Shown in pieces: positions 35,759 to 45,798 of a stretch of 64,000 nt of DNA; positions within the stretch are counted from its first letter, which is position 1, and each line of letters opens with the position of its first letter. This DNA comes from Boletus sp. NGJ (taxonomy: Eukaryota > Basidiomycota > Agaricomycetes > Boletales > Boletaceae). The notes below the pieces were generated by a model. It was not told where the DNA came from. It did not search any database and was given only the letters and a program-made list of their open reading frames with translations. The stretch lies in contig JAGTXK010000055.1 in NCBI GenBank assembly GCA_019096195.1, positions 310,001-374,000 of the forward strand, in the 5' to 3' direction. A program made the position numbers and the translations under genes.

Positions 35759-36505
35759 ATTGGAGTAACAGGGCCATGTTGAACTTGTTTCGGTGACCCA
35801 GTTGCTAAGGAAGAGAACCCGCTGATGAACAGTTGTCATCGGCGTTAGCTGAGACACATGCTTGTCAATGATTGTGTCCACCTGCCGCCGTATATATCGT
35901 GGTTTGTTTTAAACCCAATCCGAACTCCAGGACGAAATCACGAAGGCAGTCAGTCAGTACTAGTCAGTATCAACATTATGCAGTGTGCCGCCCAGGCCAA
36001 ACCGATAGTGTGCTTCAGAGTCAACGACCAAGAATCAGTCGAGGTGCCGGTGATCGATCGCACTGCTCCAAGTCACGGCGGACGCAACAAGAAACCTCGC
36101 ATATCAAACAGTCTTTCATTAACACCATGACATCGAGCACGTTCCCGTCCGTGTAAAACCTATCATGGTCATTAAAATTTTTTTGAAAAGAAAAAAAGGA
36201 TCTGATAAGTAAAGCATGCTATTAAAAAAAATCCGCAAAAGACAAAAGTACTCGGAACTTTCAAAGCCTAAACGTCGCACAGGGCAATCCTGCATCACCC
36301 GTGATAGTGCCCATTTGGTATCTGCAACCCACAGGCACTCACAACACGCGAGAGCGGCGTCTGTCTCGGTACCAGCGTCGTCAAACTGATCTGCGAGGGC
36401 GCTCGCGAGTGGTATTGGGATGCTTCCCGAGCGTCCAACTAATCGCGATGCCTCTATCCGCAGACTGATATATAGATCGTCCGAGTCCCTTCTTGTCAGC
36501 TTTGC
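35759..36505. repeat. Diverged duplicate of 39536-40930 (truncated copy)
   Basis: Direct repeat. The segment from AACTTGTTTCGGTG through GACGAAATCACGAAGGCAGT to CTTGTCAGCTT matches 39536-40930 in the same orientation. It covers the intergenic DNA 3' of the apyrase gene plus parts of its last exon, with small indels and three larger gaps. Confidence 0.85.
36258..36505 (-). pseudogene. Truncated apyrase pseudogene (3' end copy)
   Basis: A copy of the 3' coding end of the apyrase at 40049-42434. Relative to that gene, three pieces are missing: about 85 bp between 40149 and 40229, about 0.6 kb between 40256 and 40845, and 7 bp near 40880. The ACR5 region is still readable (GIAISWTLGK), while the membrane segment and most of the tail are gone and no 5' part exists. 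Short shared bases at the gap edges fit deletion by microhomology. The remaining parts are roughly 90-95% identical to the intact gene by eye, so the duplication is fairly recent. It cannot make an apyrase. Confidence 0.85.
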
Positions 36506-37450
36506 TCGAGAATAGACGGAGGAAACCGAGGAGGGTGACTCCAGCAGGGTCAATACGGAGGGAAGAGGAGAATGTAGTGACCATTAACCTCATCGTAGTC
36601 GAACCGAGCAGCAGGCGTGTTCGTCGGCACCTCGTCCCGTGCGATCGTGAGAAGTCACTTCAAGGGAAAAAGAACGAATGGATACCTTGAGGAGATCGTC
36701 ATTGTCATCGTTGCCGCAGGTCTCGGGCTTGAGTAGACCGGATTTCCCAGACTCTTCATAGTGTACGTGTGCGACGATCAAGTCAGCGCTCGGTTTGGCA
36801 ACGGAATGACAAACGTATACTGGGTCGGAACCAGGTGGTTTCTTGTGATCCGGGCGGCCGAGGTCGAAGGCAGCTCATCTGGTTGTCGTTCCTCACGAGT
36901 AGATGCCTGACGTAGTACGTCAACGGGGAAGACAAAATGGACATGCCAACATGGTCAATGGATAAATACTTACATGGAATGGACCATATGAATCCTGCCG
37001 AGGTTGCGCACGTTGATTTTCCCGTCCTCTCGTCCGGTCGCAAGCTACCATCCGGGGAGATGGTAATAGAGAATATATCTTCCCTGTCCTCAATGGCAGG
37101 GACAATGTGGGAGAGTCGCCACGTCAAGATGGAATGGCCTGCCTCCAGATGCTTACCATTTGGTAAACTCCAATCCAGTCCCGATGGCAAACCTGGTCGC
37201 ATCTGGGGAGACGTCGACAGCATACACCTTGTGACTGCCCTCCACCTCGATGGTTTTTTCATGCCTCTCCGCGTCCCACACGCTGGCACCTTCGTCAGTC
37301 CCACATACTACCCACTTGCGATCCCTCGACATTGTCGACACACAAGTTGCGTTCAACTTCATTCTCGTTTCCTTTCCGACCTCTTGCCCGTCTGCAAGTT
37401 GCCATGTCGAATCCCACTATCGCCAAAGATGTTATCCGTCAGGGTGGAAC
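36506..37450 (-). pseudogene. Decayed WD40-repeat gene related to the HET-type gene
   Basis: The minus strand encodes WD40-like repeats: AYAIAFHPDG, SRDRKWVVCGTDEGASVWDA, VYAVDVSPDATRFAIGTG and EDIFSITISPDG. These parallel SRDGKWVVSGTTEGLVIVWN and VYAVDISPDGTRIATG in the gene at 11890. Too few repeats remain for a propeller, the frame is interrupted, and a Ser/Thr-rich C-terminal part lies at about 36590-36900. It is probably a shortened, broken relative of the WD40 module. The 275-residue open frame on the opposite strand (36937-37764) is its antisense shadow. Confidence 0.6.
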
Positions 37451-38759
37451 GCGATTGCGTATGCAGAGTCAGAGTGACCAGTGTCAAGGATTATTGTTGG
37501 GTCTTGCCGAATTGTCAGCTCTCAACGCAATCACTCCTCGGAACTGCTACGCACCGGTTTTCGTCGACGACATCCTCACCAGTGGTACACAGTCGGTTGA
37601 AATTTCTGCGGAGATCTGGACTCGGCTGGGTCAGGATAGCCCAACCTTGGCACAAAGATGTCCAACTCAGGACAGAGGAATTCGAAACTTTAAAAATAGT
37701 GGAAAGAAAAACTGACGTGCAGGGGTGGTGCAGGTCACCCACGGATGTGGACAAGTTGAATTAATATGAGGGCGAAAAGATACTCACCGCGGTCAAACTA
37801 ATTCCTCAAGCAAACATCTCGCCAATCCTGCCTAGTTTTGGCTTTCGTTTTTGGCGGAGGATCTGCTCCAAAGACGTTGTTCATACCAACACAATTACCT
37901 GAATATTGAGTGTCGGGACGAGAAAGCTTAAAGAATTGGACAATGAGCGCTTGGGCCCCGCAACTCTGAAACACACTGGGAAACTTGTCATTAGGTGTCC
38001 AAAGGCATTACTGGCATCGAGAGCGGTATGCATGAGCGCAACCATTCAAACCCAGTCACTGGCAGGAGCAACACGTACGTACGTGACGGTACGTCCGTTA
38101 TAAGCAGCTTGAAGCTTGAAGACCCGCAACGGCGATGACATTCTTTCTCCGCGACGCGAAGACCAAGAGTAATTCACTCTAGGGGTGTCACTCGGGAAGG
38201 AAAGTTGTTGTTGTGCCGGCATATGAACCGAACTGCCGACAACGCGTCGCAGTCGACCAAAGTCCAGACTGTGCAGATGGGCCATCTCGCTCGAATTACC
38301 TCTTGATCAATTGAATTTCCCCGTTGAACGGCCGGGTCACTAGGTTGGATGACCAGTGGACATATGCCCGCGATGAGTCTTCTCGATTTCTTCCATGTTC
38401 GTATCCAGTTGAGCGTTGCCTACGCGTTGTGTCAGTCACCTCGCAGCTATCTACAGGAAAATGTGCAACGCCGGCATGGCTCTCAAATCCGTGTCACTTT
38501 CCGACGGGTCATAAGTAGTGTGCCTGCCGCCTTACCTGCATTATATTGCATAGGGTTGCGTCGGCCCACACCGACGTAAAGAAATCTACCAGTACCCGAG
38601 TCCTGCCCGGCCCAGACCATCAAGTCCAGAGCGGTGGCATCCTCAAGGCCGTGCTGCCGTTGTTGCTTTTACAGCACGAGGTAGCCGACGGTGATTTCTG
38701 TGACACGGGCTTTACCTTGCGATGAACGTAATCCATCGGACGGGGTCTTCCTCTCCAGG
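37451..38759. other. Intergenic, hydrophobin upstream region
   Basis: About 1.3 kb without a supported gene. A short palindromic ACGTACGTACGT lies near 38073. The right end should contain hydrophobin control elements. Confidence 0.45.
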
Positions 38760-38766
38760 TATAAAG
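38760..38766 (+). promoter_or_regulatory. TATA box of the hydrophobin gene
   Basis: TATAAAG lies 96 bp upstream of the ATG at 38856, followed by a CT-rich leader. This is usual for highly expressed fungal genes. Confidence 0.6.
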
Positions 38767-38855
38767 AGACGGGGAGATCGACTTTGACCAGCAGGTCTAC
38801 CACCCACTTCTCTCATCTGCTCTCTTCAGCGATTCACTACTCTCTATATCTCAAC

Positions 38856-39297
38856 ATGTTCGCTCGTGTCTTCGCTCTTCTGCCCCTTGCTGTCCTTGTC
38901 TCTGCTACGCATCTTGAGGCGCGTGGCCAGTGCAACACTGGCTCGATCAACTGCTGCAACAGCGTCCAGAGTGTAAATCTGCATGTTTTCTTTTGGTGTT
39001 GAATCGCGGTTAACGTGTTTCCCGTTGTTATTTTAGTTGAGCAGTGCGCAAAATACCTTGAGCCAGTTCAACTTGCTTAGCGCTGCTACCGCTGCTGGCG
39101 GCCAGGTTGGCTTTAACTGCTCGCCTATTAGTCTCGTTGGCGGCAATACTTGCGAGCAACAACCTGTCTGCTGCACTGGCAACGACTTCGTATGTATTCA
39201 ATGTCTTGAAGTTGGTATGAGATGTTGGTCGCTAAAAGAGATTGTTTAGAACGGTCTCGTGAACATTGGTTGTTCCCCTATCAATGTCAATGCTTGA
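38856..39297 (+). CDS. Class I hydrophobin
   Basis: Small secreted amphipathic protein that coats aerial hyphae and spores. Exons 38856-38972, 39037-39189 and 39250-39297 close in phase for 105 residues. The signal peptide is [17 protein letters not shown]. Eight cysteines follow the pattern C-X6-CC-X32-C-X10-C-X5-CC-X12-C ([47 protein letters not shown]), which fits class I spacing. Both introns lie in the positions common in basidiomycete hydrophobins. It has a TATA box and a short CT-rich leader. The gene stands between a decayed WD40 gene and the duplicated segment. Confidence 0.96.
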
Positions 39298-39535
39298 GGG
39301 ATGATTGTGTAGAAGTTGGCGGTTGGGTTGGGTGGAGTGGTTACACCTCATTTGGCTTGTCGTTTCAGAAAATATTAGTTTCGTGGGTTAATTGAAGTCG
39401 GTTTTGTGGCTTAAGATTGTGTGAACTGGATGAGTTTTATTGCAGAGGAATGTCGGAATGACTTGAACACTATGATATGCGTAGGACTTCCTAGATGGAC
39501 CTGTGATGATACTATCTTCACCGGCACTTTCAGGT

Positions 39536-40930
39536 TGGAGTGTCAGGGACATGTTGAATTTGTTTCGGTGCCAGAACCCGCTGATGATGTGATGAACAGT
39601 TGCCATCGGCGTTAGCTGAGACACATGCTTGTCAATGATATCGTGTTTTGTTTTAAACCCAATCAATGTAACTTAGGACGAAATCACGAAGGCAGTCAGT
39701 CAGTGCTAGTCAGTATCGACATTATGTTTGCCGCCCTGGCAGGCCAAACAGAAAGTGTGCATCAGAGTCGACGACCAAGAATCAGTCGAAGTACCGGTCC
39801 GGTGATCGATCGCACTCCAACACGGATGCAACAAGAAACCTCGCATATCATTCTCAGTCTTTCATTAACACCGTGACATCGGGTACGTTTCCCGTCCGTG
39901 TAAAACCTATCATGATCATTAAAAATTTTTTGAAAGGGAAAAAAAAAGTATCTGATAAGTAAAGCATGCTATTACTGTAAAAAAAAATCCACAAAGGATC
40001 AAAAGTACTCGGAACTTAAGCCTAAACGTCGCACAGGGCAATCCTGCATCACCCGTGATAGTGCCCATTTGGTATCTGCAACCCACCGGCACTCACAACA
40101 CGCGAGAGCGGCGTCTGTCTCGGTACCAGCGTCGTCAAACTGATCTGCGACGCGTTTCTCGACCGAGCCATCGTCGGCGACACCGTCTCGTCCGGCATTG
40201 GCATCGACGCGGGCCCCAATGTCGGCGATGGCGCTCGCGAGTGGTATTGGGATGCTGTAGAGGTGCCGGTCGAGGGATAGGCGGGTTCATAAAGCGAAGG
40301 AGAGGTGCGCGTGGTGGTGGGCGATGCGGGCGAAGAATGGGTATGTCGGAGGAGGGGTCGGGTGGGTTGGGAGGTCATGCTGAGCGGTGGGGGACGGGGA
40401 CGAGAGAGGTTGGAGGAGGAGACGAGACGGCGGAGGGGTCGGAGAAGAGAAGGTGGCAACATGGAAGATGGAGTGGGTTGCGAAACACTACCTTCTTCCA
40501 TCAGGTACGCATCGTCGACGCCGCGTTTCAATGGAGTTCGCCTCAATCGCCGTAATGCAAGGCCAAACGGTCGACGTAGCCGAAGTGCCATGCAGAACAA
40601 GAGCGACAGCACGACGGTGTAGGACAGAAACATGACAGGCGAAAAGCCAAGAGATTCTCGTGTCAAAACAAGGGGTAAATGTTGTGATATCTGCTCCTCG
40701 ATTGCATCCAAGTCTAGAAAAGGTGGCCGAATCGGCGTGATGGGAGGATTCCGCAAGTTCGTGGGTATATCCTGCACAGGATCCACGAGAGGTTTGCTAT
40801 CACTCGACAAGGGCTTCACCTCTTTGCTCGCTTCAAGCACCATTTTCCCGAGCGTCCAACTAATCGCGATGCCTCCGACGGTATCCGCAGACTGGAATAT
40901 AGGTCGTCCGAGTCCCTTCTTGTCAGCTTG
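39536..40930. repeat. Source copy of the direct duplication
   Basis: Matches 35759-36505 in direct orientation. It includes the intergenic region between hydrophobin and apyrase and the last part of the apyrase coding sequence. Confidence 0.8.
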
Positions 40931-42434
40931 CTTCGCGACCTGTTCGCCCTGAGTAGTAGAATTACCTCCAGGGTCGACTATGCGAGGTATCCCCATGCCT
41001 TCATGCAATACGTTCGCGACCCATGCTGCTTTGAAACACTGCATCTGCAATCGTGAGATCTCGACCTTGTCATCCCATATACCCGTCTTGACGACTTGTC
41101 CGTTCTGCATCATCTCCCCGTCTCCACCGAGTAAACCCGCCTTTTTCGACGTTTCGTGTTCCTCGACAATTCCATCCCAGTCTCGCGCGCAAAACTGCGA
41201 GGCAGCTCGCTCGTACTGAACAAAATCGTACGGACCGCCGAGTCCAAAGACGTGTTCCGAGGAATACCAGTACTCTGAGACGCCGATAAAGTGCGAGGAC
41301 AAAAAGTTGATGCGGGGGACATGAACGCCATTGAACAAACATGGCGCTTCCGAGCATGGGGCGTCCTTGTTGAGGAGCGGCGCAGTCTTTTGTAGACACT
41401 GCGTGAAGGAACCCGTGCCAACCAACGTACGCGACGTCGTATGATGTGCGTAAGGACCTCCATGCGAGGGCACCGTTTCCGTGAGCGCGAGATCCTTGGG
41501 TAGACACGGGTCGTGTATCGTGTGCGAATCCATACCGTCGAGCGTCTGCGCACCCTCCGCACTCTTGACCGCCTCGGCGACATACCGTTCCCTCGCCTTA
41601 TTCGCCCCATAGCCCAACCACGTCGTCACAAACACCTTGTGCTTGATCTCCGCCCCTCCCAACAGCCTCAGCCTCACATCGACCAACGCCGTTTCGTTCG
41701 CCTTCACGTCTTCGTCCGCAGGCTCAAACGCGATCTGCGTCGACGCCCCGCCCATATCCAAGAACCCATACGTTGTCTTCTCGTCCTTGTGTCGCCCAAT
41801 AAAGCCATCCATCAGATAGTTGACGGCTATCCATCCGAAAAGGCCTTCTTCCTCGCCGGTGATGATCTGCACGCTTGAACCGCACGGCCCGTCTTTGGAC
41901 TCGGGTTCGATACGAAAGGGGGAGGCAGTCCGGAGATAGGTACACGCCGCGTTCAAGACGCGCGCCTGCTGAAAGGGCGTCAGCAAGCGCATTCCTGCCG
42001 TCGCTAGCAGGAAAAGCGGCGTATCCGACTCAAGCGACGGTGGGATCTGCGAACGTGCATGTCGGATCAGAGGTTCCAAGTACTCAGCCACCCCCTCCGG
42101 GTTGTCCCCGAACGAAGACAAACCTAGGCAGAAAGAAAAACCGTCGGAATCAGTCTTGAACGTGTCCCCAGAGACGCGCAACAAAGTGCTCAATAAAAAA
42201 AGAAGGGGTATGAGACGCACCAGGCTCGACCTTTTTAATCCAGTCCTCCCCGGATTGAACGCCTTTCTCTACCTCTGGCAACACGTTCTGAACGGCGTCT
42301 CCATGGTCTTCAAGTACGACTTGTGGGTCCTTCCAGCTGTATATCTGAAGCCGTGAGCCAGACGATCCAGCGTCAATTACAATTCCAAATCGCCGTGCGG
42401 CTAACCAGGCTTCGCTGGACGTCGGCGGTGGCAT
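40049..42434 (-). CDS. YND1: Golgi apyrase / nucleoside diphosphatase (YND1-like, GDA1/CD39 family)
   Basis: Hydrolyses NDPs and NTPs in the Golgi lumen, removing the NDP left after glycosyl transfer. Exons 42434-42221 and 42123-40049 (97-bp intron) close in phase for 762 residues. Apyrase conserved regions in order: IVIDAGSSGSRLQIYSW, LATAGMRLL, GEEEGLFGWIAVNYL, FLDMGGASTQIAFEP and GIAISWTLGK. A membrane helix near residue 570 (FLSYTVVLSLLFCMAL) is followed by a basic stretch (RLRRPFGLALRRLRR) and a ~170-residue Ser/Pro/Thr-rich cytoplasmic tail, the Ynd1 layout. There is no N-terminal signal peptide, also as in Ynd1. The start at 42434 replaces an upstream in-frame TTG. Its 3' end was copied to 36.3 kb. 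Confidence 0.93.
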
Positions 42435-42779
42435 TGACAAGCATCTACTGAGAGAAACGACCGCGGAGAGCTTTCACGAAAGCTCGTTTCGTGTATAATA
42501 CAGTGCGACGACGCGAGGGATGTGGAACCAAGGATTGTCAATATTATGGTTGCGTGCGAGGATTATATGTAGTGTAGCATAGAGCGGCAAATCTCAGCCA
42601 CGTCAAGTGTCAGGGTCGGTTCACCGCCACTTCCAGTGCCTCAGAGATCCGCTCAGTCGAGGCGATGAGAAAGAATTATACAGAAAACGCTACATACAAT
42701 ATAACGAGCAAAACCAAGGAATATAGTGTATGCCAAAAAACTGGGATAAAGAAATGTCCGATTGCCAAATGAGTGGAGC
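42435..42779. other. Intergenic between apyrase start and chromatin-protein stop
   Basis: 345 bp. It contains the apyrase promoter and the 3' flank of the next gene; nothing else is seen. Confidence 0.5.
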
Positions 42780-45700
42780 TCATGGTCTCGAGACGGTTCC
42801 TCGCCCGAGCCGTGACCGCGACCCGCTCTGGACGACATCCGCCTTCTTCTCCTCTGCCTTCCTGTTTGGATCAATACCCAATAACCTGGCTTGTGCTGCT
42901 CGAAGCCTCATCACGTCGTCCACCCAGTCCGTCTCCGCAGCTTTGCGAGCACCCACATCGTGCAATCTTTGCTCCTCTTCGGGAGAGAGAAGCACGGGGG
43001 AAGTGCGTTCGCCAGATCGCCAAAGGAGGAGTTGTTGGATGGATTCGGGGAGGAGAATGTTGAGACAATACTGTCAGTAGAACACAAGTCAGCGACTGTA
43101 GGTCAGACTGATAAGAGAGGCACTTGCGTCGAGTTTCTCGATACCGGACAAAGTCTCAAACTCTTCACACACAACCAGAGCACTTCTCCGAGAGTCTTCG
43201 TCTGGAACGGGTGTAAGTGGGCTCGGCTGGGAAGACGTATCCTAGGACGGGGATGAGAACACGTCCACGGGGATACAACTAGATTACCTTGGATGTTACA
43301 TCTAGCGGGTCAACCTTCAACCTAGGCACTTCGGGATGGGAAGGTAATAACGATGGTTCAGTTGCGACTGCTTGCGAGACTTCGGCCAGAAGCTACTGTG
43401 TGCTCAGGGTTAGATCCCATGGGAAATTTCGATATGCCATACATCCAATTGACTCTTGGCTGCCAGGGATGCTTGTTTAACTGCAGGACTCAGGGCGACA
43501 CCGTTCGCAGAAGGAGGTTGCTATAGTTCGTGACTTGGGTCGAATTAATCAAGACAACAGCAATGGACGTTACCTGTTCTTGCCCATCAACAACCATCTC
43601 ACAGTCCTGAGTGACCTCAACCTGTTTGTCAGGTGCGGACGGAAGTAAAGCCTCATTCCCCGTGCCGTCGTTCATATCTGCGCGTACGTCTTCCGGGAGG
43701 ATTGCGCCATCGATACCTACCATCTTAATGTCCTCTGGCGAATCGCGAGGCAGAGTTTCCGCCTGCACGACTTCTGGAGGAAGGTCATTGATGGTGGCTC
43801 CTCCCTCTACCCCACCCTCCACCTCTGCTCCACTGGCACCGCGCACGATGTCCCCAGTGTCCAACCTCTCAGGTTTGACTCCATTGTCCCCAAGCACCCA
43901 CTTACATATCGCCTTCTGAACCGCCTTTACGAAACGCGCATCCATGCCCCCTCTTATACCAGCCGACTTCAATAGCGCAACCCTCTCCGACCCACCCCTC
44001 ATGAATGCCTCATGCTTCTCTCTCGCAGGTACGTATTCCTTGCTTAAGATAGCTTGCAAGATGGGTTTCACGTAGGCGAGTTGTGTGCGGATGGGAAGAT
44101 CTTCAAAGTCTTCTGCGGGTGGTGGCGGCGGTAAAGCAGAGGTGGTGTCGTCGGCGTTGGTATCGTCGTCGATACTGTATTCCCCACCTTCGTCGCCAGA
44201 CTCGGGATCGTCGATGGTCTTGACTGCACTCTCCCACTCTCCCAATGTACACCGGACGAATCCCTCCTCTTCCGAAGTCCAAAATCTATCCCTCGTGATC
44301 ACATGTTGTTCGTCATCCAAGAACTTGACCTTGTATTTCTCTTTCCGATCCGGGACATGTTCGAGAATCTGGCCAGGCCAGTAGGCACCTCCTGTTCTGG
44401 GAGCCATGGCAAGAACCAGTTCTCCGGGAATTTGCAGGGTCGGATCCGGGAGACAGGGCGACGGGCTGCGTGGTGTGTTTCCGCTTATGTCGTTCCTCAA
44501 GTTCGCTCTCGAGCGCTGCGGTTTCAACTTCCTCATCGAGTCCGTCGGCTTTGACTTTTTCCGAGCAGAGTTTGCAGGCTTGGGCAAAGTCTGCCGGATG
44601 TCGGACATGTCAGCGTCTGAGTCGTCGAGAGAGTCGTAGAAACTGCCACCGGCCGTGGCGTAGGAGGATAAAAGTGCTGGAAGCCCATCTTTCTCTAGCG
44701 TGGAAGCCTTTTCCATACTCTGGACAGCGGACTCCCACTTGGCTTCGATGGATGCATCTTCGTCAAGGCGTTGTTTCTTGGTCGGAGGACTGACATCATC
44801 ATCGGAAGTGAGGCGGAATGTAGTACGCGAGAAGCGCTTAGCGCCACTATCGTCATTAATGGATTGGACAATGGAGCATGAGGGGGCAAAGATGGTACAC
44901 AGGCCTCTGCTGGACGAGGACGAGGATGGAAAGTCGCCGAACATTGACACGCGGAGAGGTTGTTTCTGCACAATCTGCGGTGACGCATATAGATATAGAG
45001 CATCCACCTCAAGCCCTCAACGTTGCAACTCACCTGGGCGGGCCACCACATGAGGGATTCAGACAACTCGGGATGACTCTGGCTGTCCGCAAGCACGCCA
45101 AACTGGTTGACAAGTATCCAAACGGCATCTCCAATATCCCAGGCGGCATCAAGATCCATCTGTGCACTTGTCTCGGCATGCTTTTGCTTCCGTTTGGGAG
45201 ACAGAGGTTGTGAGAATACACTGAATTTTGACGCGGTGGGCCCCAAAGAACGCATAGAAAGGGTTTTCGCCATGCAAAGTCGCTTTGGTGGGGCCAAAAT
45301 CGACTCATTGGTCGTGGGTGTCGGTGAGAAGGGCAGGTCTTTCGTGGATACGGTAGGGGAGGTCGGTGCGCTCGACAAGGGAGACGGGGACGAGATGAAA
45401 ATCGAGTTCAGAATGTCTTCTCTGCGAAATGACGAAGCGGATGCCTTGCGCTTACGCGAAGTCGTTGCCACTTCACGGACTTTGGCTTTGGCTGCATGTG
45501 ATGACGGTGCGGGGGTGAACGTTGCAGGTTTAGCCTTCCTTGACATGGCTGGCTTTCTTTCCGGAGATGAAGGGCTGCCTTTGAGCGGGGAAGAAAGATG
45601 TTTTCCCGTCGCACTGTAACGGAATTTGACGGACTTTGTTCTGCTGGCTGGTCCACGAAAAGGGTTGGATGAAGGTGAAGATTCGATATCAGAGCGACCT

Positions 45701-45798
45701 GGCGAGTCGGTCAGCTGTTCTGCAAAGCTTGCGGACGCTTTCTGCGCTGCCCCGCGCGCTGGCAGAATCCGGTCAGCCAATCCTTGTGGACTGGTCAT
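42780..45798 (-). CDS. PWWP/Tudor-like chromatin-associated protein
   Basis: Probably a nuclear histone-reader protein; no catalytic domain is visible. Exons 45798-45034, 44974-43574, 43392-43288, 43241-43128 and 43070-42780 close in phase for 891 residues. Residues ~225-275 look like a PWWP start (WDIGDAVWILVNQFG ... LMWWPAQIVQKQ). Residues ~450-515 hold a second such module (LVLAMAPRTGGAYWPGQIL, KYKVKFLDDEQHVITRD). The rest is low-complexity with basic nuclear-type patches (TSRKRKAS, PPTKKQRLD). A helical C-terminal domain (YCLNILLPESIQQLLLWRSG, DDVMRLRAAQARLLGI) ends the protein. The intron before it (43071-43127) has a GCAAGT donor. The intron at 43393-43573 is long (181 bp). The ATG at 45798 replaces an upstream GTG. 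Confidence 0.82.

Noticed and set aside
36937-37764. 275-residue plus-strand open frame
   Set aside because: It is the antisense of the WD40 remnant on the minus strand and has no domain of its own.
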